From Mya arenaria (lineage: Eukaryota > Mollusca > Bivalvia > Myida > Myidae), in assembly GCF_026914265.1 (NCBI RefSeq), contig NC_069129.1:74284049-74348048 (forward strand): a stretch of DNA of 64,000 nt, given 5' to 3'. The notes under the pieces are model-generated. The model searched no databases and was not told the origin of the DNA. It saw only the letters and a program-made list of their open reading frames with translations. A program made the position numbers and the translations under genes. Position 1 is the first letter of the stretch; every line of letters begins with the position of its first letter. Of the stretch, positions 33,201 to 42,359 are shown piece after piece.

Positions 33201-34406
33201 AAGGCAGATGTTCCGTCTATCAGTAAACAGCCAATCATCATCCCGAAGAAGTCTCACATAGCTCTTCTTCTTGTGAGACATTTCCACGAGAAAGTTCAAC
33301 ACCAAGGCAGACTACTTACTGAATCCACTTTGCGTAACAATGGCTTCTGGATTATTGGTGCGAAGAGACTTATTTCCAGTACTATTCATAAGTGTGTCAT
33401 CTGCAAAAGACAGCGTGGTAAATTTCAAAGTCAATACATGTCCGACCTACCTGAAGACAGAGTTACTCCAAGTGCTCCCTTTACAGTGATTGGCGTAGAT
33501 ACATTTGGACCATGGCACATTGTTGCCCGCAAGACCAGAGGCGGATTTGCAGAAAGTAAAAGATGGGGCATGCTTTTCACATGCTTGAGTACTAGGGCAG
33601 TGCATATTGAAGTTATTGAAGAGTTAAGCAGTTCAGCCTTCATAAATGCATTTAGAAGATTTGTAGCCATAAGAGGACCAGTCAAAGAGGTTCGATCAGA
33701 TCGTGGTACGAATTTCATTGGGGCGCTTGATGATCTCAAAGCCGAAGGCATTTGTGTAGAAGATGGACCTGTAAAGAAATACCTTCACGACTCGAAGATA
33801 ACTTGGAAATTCAACCCTCCACACTCGTCACACATGGGAGGAGTGTGGGAGAGAATCATTGGACTCACGCGTAGAATCCTAGACTCTATGCTCTTGAAGA
33901 CACACGCGCAAAAGTTGACTCATTACATTTTGTGTACATTCATGTGTGAAGTGTGTGCGATTATCAACTCCCGACCTATTGCTTCAATCTCTACGGACCC
34001 AGACGATCCTGAAATGATGACCCCGGGAATGCTGCTAACCCAGAAGAAGGAACCTTTGGAAGGATTGGACTCAACCCTGAGTATGAGGGACATATACAAA
34101 GCGCAATGGAAGTACGTTCAGGTGATGGCAAACACTTTCTGGAAACAGTGGCGTAACGGATACCTTCAAACTTTGCAAACACGGCGAAAGTGGCCAAGTG
34201 TTCTAGAAAATTTGAAAACCGGAGACGTTGTTCTTGTTAAGGATGTTGAAGAACATCGAAACCATTGGCCATTGGGGATCGTTGTTCGTGTCTTCCAAAG
34301 TGGAAGTGACTCAAACATTCGTTCAGTGGAAGTACGCATCGTTAAAGACAAAAAATGTGTAAATTATGTTAGACCAATCACGGAGTTGGTACTCCTAGTG
34401 GATTGA
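30174..34406 (+). CDS. pol: BEL pol: protease, reverse transcriptase, RNase H, integrase
   Basis: Polyprotein frame of 1410 codons. The displayed Met is only the first in frame; the product is probably made as a gag-pol fusion. Two zinc-binding knuckles lie at about 30-44 and 50-62 (CSICGKGH). The A17-type aspartic protease has IIDDQSNCSL at about 112-121. The reverse transcriptase has AVSADVEQMFYRF and the catalytic YVDD at 544-547. RNase H follows, with INIFSDAS and FFTDSKVVLGY. The integrase has an HHCC domain at about 1035-1085 and catalytic D1109 (GVDTFGPW), D1176 (RSDRGTNF) and E1226 (GGVWERI). No internal stop is present and all catalytic residues I checked are in place. Confidence 0.93.
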   Translation: MHSTPCCNVEHFFKKHWKRKKRFVREKNICFKCLDSVKHYARDCRVAVKCSICGKGHVAALHGGETQNQQDVTAKCTTLCGDTLIGRSCSKTVLVDIYPKGQFEKAVRAYVIIDDQSNCSLGTGELFDKLSIYGQTTPYTLSSCNGRATKFGRRTNDICIKSIDGSTEIDVPRVIECDDIPNELSEIPTPDVARAYSHLNHIADTIPNLQGDCKVQLLIGRDVPEAHHVMDQAIGSRGTPFAQKLALGWVIVGEVCSGRVHTNEDVSVYKTYIMPDGRGTHIKPCQFNLNIKENQDPDFQSLDDTLFVRTVDDDTTGLSAEDKQFVKLMDSKMERDQNGFWTAPLPFKDDRPELPNNRAQAWRRAQILDNSLKNNSVKRQHFVTFMGKVIDSGAAEVAPCAIQQECWYLPLFGVYNPKKPGQIRGVFDSSAVYQNISLTSVLMSGPDMINSLLGILLRFRRDEVAVSADVEQMFYRFRVTHEHRDFLRFLWYRDNDPDKELIEYRMCVHVFGNCASPSVATYGLRKAVQTAEKDIQNLVNKDFYVDDCLTSKPTVDQAIITVKRTQTALRDGGNIRLHKIASNNVAVMHAFPQEDLGGDLKSLDLSVDPLPAQRSLGLAWDLKKDAFIFNIEMENKPFTRRGVLSMVNSIYDPLGFIAPITISGKILLREATPSGVDWDAPLPPNHEMRWLEWKQSLQNTETIAIPRAYTTISFSTAKKSSVNIFSDASEVAIAAVSYLKVIDQVGESSSGFLLGKAKLAPTQGHSIPRLELCGAVLATELAVIISKQLDIPIASMTFFTDSKVVLGYICNETRRFYTYVSNRVERILNVSTPEQWQYVSTTRNPADCATRCRPVCLDVSDSMWIKGPPLLKDQELQIEDNIEESKNYDLINPENDSEIRPEVLTRKTVNVESSITSKFEKFSTWQSLVRAFALLKRSCKDHKKVAKPDVVTSHIEAENFIVRIVQESSYEEEIQLLLSKRAVPASSSLSTLSPFLDEKSVLRVGGRLTKADVPSISKQPIIIPKKSHIALLLVRHFHEKVQHQGRLLTESTLRNNGFWIIGAKRLISSTIHKCVICKRQRGKFQSQYMSDLPEDRVTPSAPFTVIGVDTFGPWHIVARKTRGGFAESKRWGMLFTCLSTRAVHIEVIEELSSSAFINAFRRFVAIRGPVKEVRSDRGTNFIGALDDLKAEGICVEDGPVKKYLHDSKITWKFNPPHSSHMGGVWERIIGLTRRILDSMLLKTHAQKLTHYILCTFMCEVCAIINSRPIASISTDPDDPEMMTPGMLLTQKKEPLEGLDSTLSMRDIYKAQWKYVQVMANTFWKQWRNGYLQTLQTRRKWPSVLENLKTGDVVLVKDVEEHRNHWPLGIVVRVFQSGSDSNIRSVEVRIVKDKKCVNYVRPITELVLLVD

Positions 34407-34919
34407 TGTACTTTCTCAAAATAAGTCAGTTTATCTACATACACAAACATAAAGTAAGACAATTTTGAGTGCTGATTAGAATATGTCTTATTGTTCTGCA
34501 TACATGCTTTCATTTGTTATAAGATACATGTATTGGCTTCAATATTGTTTAAAGCAATAATTAGGGTTTGCATCTATTGTTTTTAAAAGTCAATATTTAA
34601 CTGTCGAAGTCAATTATAATTACTCTCATATTAAGAAACTTGAGTAATATTATATTTCTTTATTTTGTAAAAGTAGGTCAATTTTTTGTATTTTCATATA
34701 CACTTGTTAGTGAAGTTTTATTAAAATTAACACTAATGTAGGAACTTTATAATTTCAGTTTCTTTACTGATGCTTTGTATCTTTGTCATTTTGTTTTGTT
34801 TAATTAGGGCTTGTACTTTAAGGTGATTAAGTTCAAAGATATAGCTTTTTTGTCTTAGGTTTAATATGTGAATCTCTATATATGCTGTTGTATTAGGTTA
34901 AAATTTTGGTATTAGAATA
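34407..34919. other. BEL 3' non-coding region
   Basis: AT-rich DNA between pol and the polypurine tract. No envelope-like or other ORF is present. Confidence 0.8.
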
Positions 34920-34931
34920 CCAGACGGGGAG
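34920..34931 (+). promoter_or_regulatory. Candidate BEL polypurine tract
   Basis: CCAGACGGGGAG sits directly before the TG of the 3' LTR; the purine core AGACGGGGAG is the expected plus-strand DNA primer site. Confidence 0.7.
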
Positions 34932-35560
34932 TGTACTGGAACTGAAGTTCCATGTTTGTTTTCTATTATCTTTATTCAGTATTAATCCTTATTCAGTATT
35001 AAGTAATGTTTTCTTGTTTAAATTTGATAATTTGAAGTTATACTCGGGGCTAAGTTTTACTGGTTATTTACAGACCACTGTCGATTTGTAAACTGTTGTG
35101 TGCTACTCGATTGTTTTGGTTTTTGACGTTCCGTCGTGTCGGGTGCGCTCCGCACCACGAGTCTAAAACAAGCAAATTCTAGTCCTATAGCCCCTCACAG
35201 TGTAAGTTTACTGTATCAATATGTCTTATATTATTCCTTATAACTTTCTGTATAGTTAGTTTTTGACCGTATACTCTGAAAACCCTCACATTCGTTCCGA
35301 AGCTGGATTCGTACCCAACCTCGTTCAATTCGTAACTCGTTTCGTACTCTAGGTTATTTTATACTATTACGTGTAATTTCTATTATTTGATTTGACTATT
35401 AAGAAGTTTCTTTTCTATGTGATATGCTGTATCCTAAATAAGATTTCAGTCATATTGTTAAGTGTATCCTTGTGTATTTTCAGTTTTTAACCGCAATATC
35501 TATGACGAATAAATGGTTAAACTAGATGCGTCGTCTTCCCATGGATGCGGTGGCATTATA
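34932..35560 (+). repeat. BEL 3' LTR
   Basis: Same length as the 5' LTR with a constant offset of 6908 bp and no mismatch that I can find. AATAAA lies at 35508-35513. Confidence 0.95.
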
Positions 35561-35565
35561 CAAGT
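35561..35565. repeat. BEL target-site duplication, right
   Basis: CAAGT, matching 28019-28023. It fixes the LTR end at TATA rather than at the downstream CA. Confidence 0.85.
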
Positions 35566-35898
35566 TAATGCATACTTTGATGAGATTTACCTTTTGCATT
35601 TTATCTTTATTAAGAATTGTTGGGATAAGAGTGAGGTTTGTGCACATAAACTGGTTTAAACCACCAGTAAATTTACATTTTACTGACCGTTCCAAGGCGG
35701 TACCTAACAATTCTTGATAAACATACCAATTATTTATATATATATAATATTTATGCACTGTGCTGTTTGTAGAGTTTTGTGCTGTTCTATGTTTCTTGCT
35801 TGTGATTTTGTGTCTTTGGCGTTTGCCCATTGCCACTAAACCGGGTTTATGTTTTAACCTTTTGCTACTGAGCATGTTTCTGTAGCTTTTTGCATATA
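35566..35898 (-). repeat. Unclassified interspersed repeat, copy 2
   Basis: Closely matches 15590-15928, from GCATACTTTGATGAGATTTA to GTAGCTTTTTGCATAT. It abuts the BEL duplication on the left and LINE-B endonuclease sequence on the right (from about 35899). Confidence 0.85.
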
Positions 35899-36657
35899 TA
35901 TTGCATTCGGTGTTATTACTAACCGTTTCTTTGATGCTGTTTGTTATGCTGTTTTGATAAATTGGGTCTAATAGGACAGAGTTATTTATTTTGAAATACC
36001 CCGGGCCTCGTTTTAACTTCAACGTGTTTAATCTAATTGATACTTGTGAGTGGTCTGTTTTATAGGCGGGCGTTATAGTGGTTTCTTCTTTAATGTTTAT
36101 TAAGTCAGCAGAAACTAAGAACTAGTCAAGTCTACTGTGGATGTGGGGATTTTTTTTCGAGTGCCAAGTAAATTATATTTTTTTCGGGGTGGTTTAGTCT
36201 CCATGCATCGCTTAAATTTGAGGAGCTTAACATTTCGAATATATTTGCTCTGCATTTATAATGAGTTCCAGTTTTGCCATTTTTCTTTTTCTAAGTTTTC
36301 GTTTAAAACTGTGTTAAAGTCTCCCCCTATAATAACTGTTTTGTCGTTGTTGTTAAGAATATTGTTTTCAAGCGGTAAGAGCAGCTGTGGTTCATCTTTA
36401 TTTGACCCATATGTGTTTATCAATGAAAGTTCTGGGTCATGTATTGTTTTGTCAACAATAAAAAATCTACCTTCTATCAATTCTGTTTCTGGTTTTATTT
36501 CAATCTTGTTTTGGGGGTTAAAGATAAAAGTAACAACCTTACTCTTTGAGTTGTTTCCGCTGAATATGAAATCAGCCCCCATTCTGTTCTCATTATTTGA
36601 ATCTATTCCTTTTGACATTGTACTTCATGAAGCATACATATATCATAATGGTTTGTT
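35899..36657 (-). pseudogene. LINE-B ORF2, endonuclease piece
   Basis: Minus strand, high to low: YDICMLHEVQC near 36645-36615, then the open frame 36618-36256 with FIVDKTIHDPELSLINTYG and the catalytic IIGGDFNTVLN. It continues to a GPGYFKINNSVLL segment near 36000-35960 that links the endonuclease to the reverse transcriptase. This is the same family as 26803-28018. About 80 residues are missing between the two, where the interspersed repeat and BEL now lie. Stops and frameshifts are present. Confidence 0.8.
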
Positions 36658-36661
36658 TTAA
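36658..36661. repeat. TTAA target duplication, left
   Basis: TTAA next to the left terminal inverted repeat; the second copy is 37212-37215. Confidence 0.65.
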
Positions 36662-37211
36662 AGGGGCTGTACTCCGTACGATGAAATAGCGAGAAAGATG
36701 TGTGAATGAACTTACAGAAGGCCTGTCTCACAGATGATAAAATAGCGAAAACAAATGAAAATTATCGAAAACTGACATAAACTTGGTATCGATGTGTACA
36801 ATGCATTGAAATTTACTAACTGAAGTACCACATAGTTTACAATTAATTCATTTTTCGCAGTTTTTTCGTATTTTTTCCATTAAAATATATTACAAGGTAT
36901 GTCTACCTAGTTGAATTCATTCCTTATGCGTGATTGGCTGGTCGATGTTATCACGTAATATTACCAAGTAAGGTATATAGCTTAAGTATTCCAAACGTTA
37001 CGGGTAAGCCTTCGTAGCACAGTGGATACAACACTGGATTGCAGTTTTGGCGACACCGGTTCAAACCCGGTGTCCGACACGATTGTTTTTACATTTTGGT
37101 ATTATTTTTTACAATTATGATATCAAAGATGAAAACATTTTATTTAAAAATTGTCCTGGGATTCATTACAGAAAAAAACTTTTCTTTGTGCCAATCTGGT
37201 GTACAGTCCCC
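36662..37211. mobile_element. 550-bp piggyBac-like MITE
   Basis: The left end AGGGGCTGTACTCC and the reverse-complemented right end GGGGACTGTACACC form an imperfect terminal inverted repeat, with TTAA on each side. Removing the element and one TTAA closes the LINE-B frame exactly (FEWLKTNHYDICMLHE). TTAA duplication is the hallmark of piggyBac transposition; no transposase is encoded. A tRNA-like segment lies inside at 37008-37080. Confidence 0.75.
37008..37080 (+). ncRNA. tRNA-like segment inside the MITE (pseudogene or SINE head)
   Basis: An A-box-like TAGCACAGTGG and a B-box-like GGTTCAAACCC are spaced as in a tRNA. The T arm is perfect (ACCGG-TTCAAAC-CCGGT). An anticodon arm with several G-U pairs would present GCA (Cys-type). 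The D arm and especially the acceptor stem do not pair, so a working tRNA gene is unlikely. It may supply a Pol III promoter to the element. Confidence 0.5.
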
Positions 37212-37215
37212 TTAA

Positions 37216-37291
37216 GCCATTCAAACATGTGTTTCCGTTTCTGATAATTGCCTAAACCACAAACATTAAGTGTTGCTATTTTCGTCTCCAT
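37216..37291 (-). pseudogene. LINE-B ORF2, N-terminal piece
   Basis: Minus strand from the ATG at 37291: METKIATLNVCGLGNYQKRK, the start of the apurinic-type endonuclease. It joins the 36657 piece across the MITE without loss of frame. This fixes the ORF2 start. Confidence 0.75.
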
Positions 37292-38740
37292 ATGCCAAAA
37301 CATATCAAGTTCAAAATCATTGTAATAAGAAATCATAACGCATTATAAAAAATGTAGATTGTATGTATTAGTGTTTTTTCTTAAAACCACTAGATCCTTT
37401 TTTATTTTTAATTGCTTTTTAAACTATGCGTAACAAATATTAGCTATTTATATAAGAGATAAGGTGAGTTTTATTGATATCTATTCAGGGTGTATGTAAA
37501 CGTATGTTTATATTCATTTAAAAGGAAGTATGATATGGGTTTTCAAAAAAGGTAAACTAGAAAGCACGATGTAGTGTTGTTAAAAATAGTGTGAGAATAA
37601 TAGTGTCAAATTAATATCAGATTGAATACTGTGTTACTTTTTAATTTATATACTTTTTGTGTATTTCTCTGCATGTCAATTACATCACAGTTGTATTAGA
37701 AATCATTAAATACGATTGATTTATGCTTACTGCATTGCGCAAATTGATTTAGATGCGTTTGTTGTAATAACACCTTAATTCTAGATAAGATGTTATATTT
37801 TAGTTTTCATTTAGTATGTTCATGTATTTATATTAAAAATGATAGGTGAAAAATGGATGTGGGCTGTTAATTTGCCGCACGAAAAAAATGCAATGTATGA
37901 TATTCTTAAGTTTTTTCAATCATAAAGACAAAATCTGAAATACATATACAAAAGTATGTCATTTTAGTATATAATGCTCTATTGCACATTTAAAACATAT
38001 TACATGCATTGTGTAAAATAACCTTTTCATTTAAGGTGTGTCAATGAACAACATGTACAAGAATGTAAACACACAAATTCATTATAAATACGTAGTAATG
38101 CGAGGTAGGTTTTGATTTTTGCGTCTATTCCTTGCGAAAGGTAGTGTAAATTGTCACAGAATCGTTACACAACTAACATTTCTTACAATATGGCATTGGT
38201 ATAAACCATTTGTATATCCTTTTATAAACTACACAGAAAAAGGTTTTCTTGACAATATGATGAAAGAATATAACCACAGTTTTCAAATATGTCTATCTGT
38301 TAATTTTTAGAGTAGTGTCCATATAACTTAGGTCGTACTCATGTATGGCTCCTGCACATGCATTTGTAATGTGTTATATTTAGAAAGTCATTTGCAGTCA
38401 GTAAATAAGCGTATTCTATATTCATTTAAATTAAGCATGACCTTTCAAAAAAGGAAAGTTAAAGCTGGGTGTGTGTGATTGCACAATGCATATTTGTTAA
38501 TCAATAATGGGTAAAAACAAAAGTATCGAAAAAAATATATTAAAATGTTAAGTCATTCTTGTATACATTTACACGTTCACATGCATTTTTGAATACCCTT
38601 TTTAAGTTGTATACGCGTACAATTCTATAGCCCATTCATTGTATTGTATATTATTAATCAAATATTAGTATCACTTTTTTGACGAGATACCGAGACAAGT
38701 GCGGTACCAATACCAGGCAACTGAAGGCAATATATGCTAG
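37292..38740. other. AT-rich stretch, probably LINE-B inter-ORF spacer plus later DNA
   Basis: No gene. Two related segments, 37485-37580 and 38395-38485, share TTATATTCATTTAAA and a TTTCAAAAAAGG(A/T)AA core. They recall the repeated spacer of LINE-A but are not the same sequence. Confidence 0.4.
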
Positions 38741-38749
38741 AACTCGCTC

Positions 38750-38895
38750 AATATCGATCAAACTCGGCCATTATCAATAAAAGTCGGCTAATATGAGTTT
38801 CCTCCGATTTGATTGGCTACAAAACTCGCCTCATATAGGATTTGAAAAATGGGCCATTTTCATTGGCTGTCGAAACTCGCCTTACTTGACAAATA
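38750..38895. repeat. Five-fold repeated AAACTCGCCTAATAT-like motif
   Basis: Variants occur at about 38752 (GAACTCGCTCAATAT), 38770 (AAACTCGGCCATTAT), 38789 (AAGTCGGCTAATATGA), 38822 (AAACTCGCCTCATAT) and 38873 (AAACTCGCCTTACTT). Two ATTGGCT boxes (38812 and 38862) lie among them. The arrangement could be a promoter or the subterminal repeats of a transposon. Confidence 0.45.
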
Positions 38896-38959
38896 TGCTG
38901 GAAAATATTTTTAAAGGTAGCCATTTTGTTTTTCGTTTTCCTACTGTTTTGATAGTATC

Positions 38960-39138
38960 ATGAGTTTGTACACCGACAACATGGACGAAGAAGGTGAAAC
39001 ATTTGACGTTGTGGCAAACGATTTACGAAATTAAGACGAAAAGACATACTTCCTTACAATGTACAGTGCTTTATTCATAGGTATCTGCAGACACCATGAA
39101 TGAATAAGGGATAAATACGACTTCAATGTTGACTAAAG
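38960..39138 (+). other. Possible first exon
   Basis: The ATG at 38960 opens 24 codons (MSLYTDNMDEEGETFDVVAN and four more) to a TAA. A neighbouring frame then continues with KLRRKDILPYNVQCFIHRYL. A consensus splice donor, ACTAAAG then GTAAGT, follows at 39138/39139. With the ATTGGCT boxes upstream this resembles a first exon carrying a one-base break, or an element's 5' end. No downstream exon is found. Confidence 0.25.
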
Positions 39139-39192
39139 GTAAGTTATGAGAATGTTTTTAACCAAAATAGTAATAGTTAATTAATAAAATAC

Positions 39193-39290
39193 TTATTAAT
39201 TAGGTAAATTCATATTGGCCCAGTTATTTGTCCTCGGTCAGCTAACCACGGACAAATAACTAGGCCAATATGAAATCACCTAATTAATAA
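39193..39290. repeat. Near-perfect 41-bp-arm palindrome
   Basis: Arms 39193-39233 and 39250-39290 are inverted complements with about three or four mismatches and a 16-base loop (TCGGTCAGCTAACCAC). The tips are TTATTAATTAGGT. It may be a small foldback MITE or a hairpin transcript gene; it encodes nothing. Confidence 0.85.
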
Positions 39291-39964
39291 CATTATATTA
39301 TAACATCAAAAGGTACTATTCAATATATTAAGCGGTTTAAATCACATGTATTTATAAGCGTACTGCTGTTGATAGTCAATCGATAGCCTCCATGAGTACA
39401 CTGAGCGTCACAGATAGTGGCTCCCAATACTTTTCCTCACGCGTGTAGTCTACTTGATACCTATCCAACTATTGCAAAAACGGTGTTGTATCAGGCGAAT
39501 ATTCCCGTCTTGTCTTTTATGAAAGAGTTTCCGTTCCCATGCCCATGCTCTTTCAGTCCCACGTTCAGGGTTTTGTAGGGTTTTCCTAATAGTACCCAAG
39601 AGGTGTCTATTCAGGCTTGTGAGGTACTCGTTTATAAAATTAATCGTCCCTTTGAATTCTTTTCTGCGTTTAATGAGGTCATTGCGTTTTATTTTTGAGA
39701 CGTTCTTCACAATAATATGACTTGGTTTTGGTCCAGACCTACAAAGTCGCTGTCACATATCAATATAGTTTTTATGTAAATTTAAACTTTCAAGTTTCTC
39801 ATTTAAATTTTTTACAAAAGATTGTGTTGTTGTTTCTGGAGTTTCAGGTTCATTGCTTTCTTAAATGCCCGTAATGATAACATTGTTTCTTCTAGAGTAT
39901 TGTTTAAGTTTTTTTTATTCTACCTTCTTGTGTAAACACCGTATGTTCTAAATGTTTATGCGAA

Positions 39965-40170
39965 CAACTACAGAAACAAGCTCAGTAGCAAAACGTTTAA
40001 ACATAAATCCGGTTTAATGGCACTGGATAGACGCCAAAGACATAGCACATAAAAACAAAAAAATCACAAAGAAGAAACATGGAAGAGCATCACAAAACTC
40101 CACAAATAGCACAGTGCATACATACTATATATATAAAACCAGGTATGTTTATCAAGGATTGTTGGGTTTA
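39965..40170 (+). repeat. Unclassified interspersed repeat, copy 3 (partial)
   Basis: Inverted relative to copies 1 and 2: ACAGAAACAAGCTCAGTAGC to TATGTTTATCAAGGATTGTT. It lacks the GGTACCGCCTTGG half. It lies 110 bp from copy 4 in the same orientation. Confidence 0.8.
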
Positions 40171-40279
40171 GTGTTACTTGTATGCATCATTTAGGGTATT
40201 ACGCTCTGATGTCTAAAAATAGCCCGGAAGAATTCTAGTGGTAACTACATGTATTATGAAAGGTATTTCGTTCTGAATA

Positions 40280-40567
40280 TATATGCAAAAAGCTACAAAA
40301 ACATGCTCAGTAGCAAAAAGTTTAAACATAAACCCGGTGTAGTGGCAATGGGCAAACGCCAAAGACATAGAACACAAAATCACAAAAAAGAAACATAGAA
40401 CAGCACAAAACTCTACAAACAGCACAGTGCATAAATACTATATATATATAAATAATTGGTATGTTTATCAAGAATTGTTAGGTACCGCCTTGGAACGGTC
40501 AGTAAAATGTAAATTTACTGGTGGTTTAAACCAGTTTGTGTGCACAACCTCACTCTTATTCCAGCAA
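40280..40567 (+). repeat. Unclassified interspersed repeat, copy 4
   Basis: TATGCAAAAAGCTACAAAAA through GGTACCGCCTTGGAACGG to CACTCTTATTCC. This is among the more complete copies and defines the 5' end of the family. Confidence 0.85.
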
Positions 40568-40985
40568 TAAGCCAACTACTATTTGATTTTTCTTGTCGTC
40601 AAACGCTTTGGTGAGTTCCGATTTCACCTCACTCACGTTCTCTTTAATAATCTCTTTTAACGCCTGGTTTTTTTTAATACATCTTCATTCAATTTTTCAT
40701 TCATATGTTTCAGCTCTGCTTGACTTTTATTAATAGAGAGAGCAGTTGTGAATCCGTAAGATTTCCATAATCGTCATTTTCTAAAACAGTTTTTATTTCT
40801 TGTGTTTCTATGGACTTTTCTGGGGGGTTTCTCGTCATTTCTGAGGCTTCGTCTATCTCACCAGTATTCCCGTGTTAGCTTCCTTCTTTCTTCGCTTTCT
40901 TTTTGCGTCGTTTTGTCGACAATGTTTGATACTATTTGTGCTATTATCGAATTCACTCACGCTGCTTTCACCCTCTCGTATACTT

Positions 40986-41329
40986 ATAGTATAATATTGC
41001 TAGACTGAACAAACTTTATCGATAACCAATTGCTACGTAAGCTGTTTTACAACATCGATTCGCATCAGTGACTTCGATCTAATCGTCTAACGAAATGCTT
41101 TACAAAGTCATTATTTTTACTGTTTTCAAACCAATATTTTGTTTGTATTGTTACCTTGTAACTAAGGGTCCTTTATATTTTAAAGAAGAAAGTATTCCAT
41201 TCTATTTTTCATTATTAAATCACCAAAACAGATTTGTTTACAAAAAGTTGTGTATTTGTCAAGGGGACACCACTCTTCAAAAAATGGTTATATTCGAGCA
41301 AACGGAACATTACTATTTATCAGCTACGA
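40986..41329. other. AT-rich non-coding stretch
   Basis: The end of this region (AAAAATGGTTATATT to CACATTGCGATAAGTAAC, 41280-41365) has a diverged match at 56265-56325, so it probably holds a dispersed repeat. No gene is supported. Confidence 0.4.
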
Positions 41330-41900
41330 AACAGACAGTCATGAAAACACATTGCGATAAGTAACTCTTTTATGTATTGATGACATTCAACACCGTACTT
41401 AACAAATAGTACTTCATCATAACTTTTGACACCAACATTGTCATTCATAAGCACAACGGTGTCTTTCTTTATAAGCGTGAATTCTTTCATAGTTTTGCCA
41501 AACACTCTAGCTACCACATTTTCACCAATCTGTTTTGCTTCATTAGCATTACCCTGATATGATGATACTACACTGGTTATTCTCTTCGTATCTGCTTCAC
41601 ATTATGTTTCTTGCAAGTGCATTGTAACAAACTTCTATCTTTGTTTATGTCACAGCATGTAGGTCGCGACAGAATCCCAACAACATTTAAAGTCTTATTC
41701 ATACCCCGACCACTTGTCAAACCTCTAACACGTTCAGACGTCACATTAACATATGCTCATTTCTCGTGAGCATCCACGCAATAACTAAGTCCTCGTGATT
41801 AAAAATCATATAAATGTTTTTTAGTCCAATTTGTTGTGCGTATATCATATTTCTGTTTATCTCAACGTCTTTGGTTTTGCTGCAAAACGATGCGCCGTTA
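41330..41900 (-). pseudogene. Unrecognised multi-frameshift protein remnant
   Basis: Minus strand, high to low: NMIYAQQIGLKNIYMIFNHE, then ERVRGLTSGRGMNKTLNVVG, CTCKKHNVKQIRR, and the open frame 41517-41320 (MVARVFGKTMKEFTLIKKDT and onward). The blocks run in order in different frames, which suggests one decayed protein of at least 170 residues. A Cys-rich stretch (CCDINKDRSLLQCTCKKH) may bind metal. I do not recognise the family. Confidence 0.4.
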
Positions 41901-42359
41901 TATTAAACATTGTATGACGTTGACTTCACTTCCTTGTCATGATTGATTATATATCTAATGATGAATAAGTTTAAATAATACTAATAAGAATAAGAATAAT
42001 AATAATTATTCCAGAAATATTAGCTTCTGTTTATAATTTTAACCTCTTTCCCTAAATGTTAATTTTCACAGTTAGCAATATTACTTTACAATTTATATCC
42101 ATGTATAAGATAATTATACGATAAAGTTATTCTGATATGTCAACGCATAATTCCATCATGAAATTCTCACGCTCATTTTTATTTAGTATATAACACTTTA
42201 ACCAAATAATCACCTTTCTCATTCTATGATAATCTGCAACTTAAGTTTGTTGTAGAGCAGTTTAATACAGTTACTTAGGTACCCTTTCAGCTTAATTTCG
42301 TCCAGTTCTTGGCAAACTCAAGGAATTCCCACTCTATTTTTTTCCCAAAAACTTATACT

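Larger units (their letters stand above)
28024..35560 (+). mobile_element. Complete BEL/Pao LTR retrotransposon
   Basis: A 7.5-kb element with 629-bp LTRs at 28024-28652 and 34932-35560, flanked by CAAGT. My line-by-line reading finds no difference between the LTRs, so insertion was very recent. The order is LTR, 77-bp leader, gag, pol (protease, reverse transcriptase, RNase H, integrase), about 510 bp of non-coding DNA, a polypurine tract, LTR. That order, the DDQS protease and the integrase layout identify BEL/Pao. There is no envelope-like ORF. The only visible defect is a frame change at a seven-A run between gag and pol. It is inserted in LINE-B or in the interspersed repeat adjoining it. 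Confidence 0.96.
39450..40985 (-). pseudogene. LINE-B ORF1 remnant, interrupted twice
   Basis: Minus strand, high to low: a Lys/Glu-rich start near 40930-40850 (EASEMTRNPPEKSIETQ), a coiled-coil stretch near 40660-40580 (IIKENVSEVKSELTKAF), two interspersed repeats (40567-40280 and 40170-39965), then LNEKLESLNLHKNYID near 39810 and the open frame 39710-39450 with RRKEFKGTINFINEYLTSLN. This last segment resembles the ILGF/INEDLT-type domain found after the coiled coil in some LINE ORF1 proteins. Its position 2.1 kb upstream of LINE-B ORF2, on the same strand, fits ORF1 of the same element. Frameshifts are present. Confidence 0.5.

Noticed and set aside
34407..34919. Envelope gene making the BEL element an errantivirus-like virus
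   Set aside because: No open frame of useful length between pol and the polypurine tract.
37008..37080. Functional tRNA-Cys gene
   Set aside because: The acceptor stem and D arm do not pair, and the segment lies inside a MITE.
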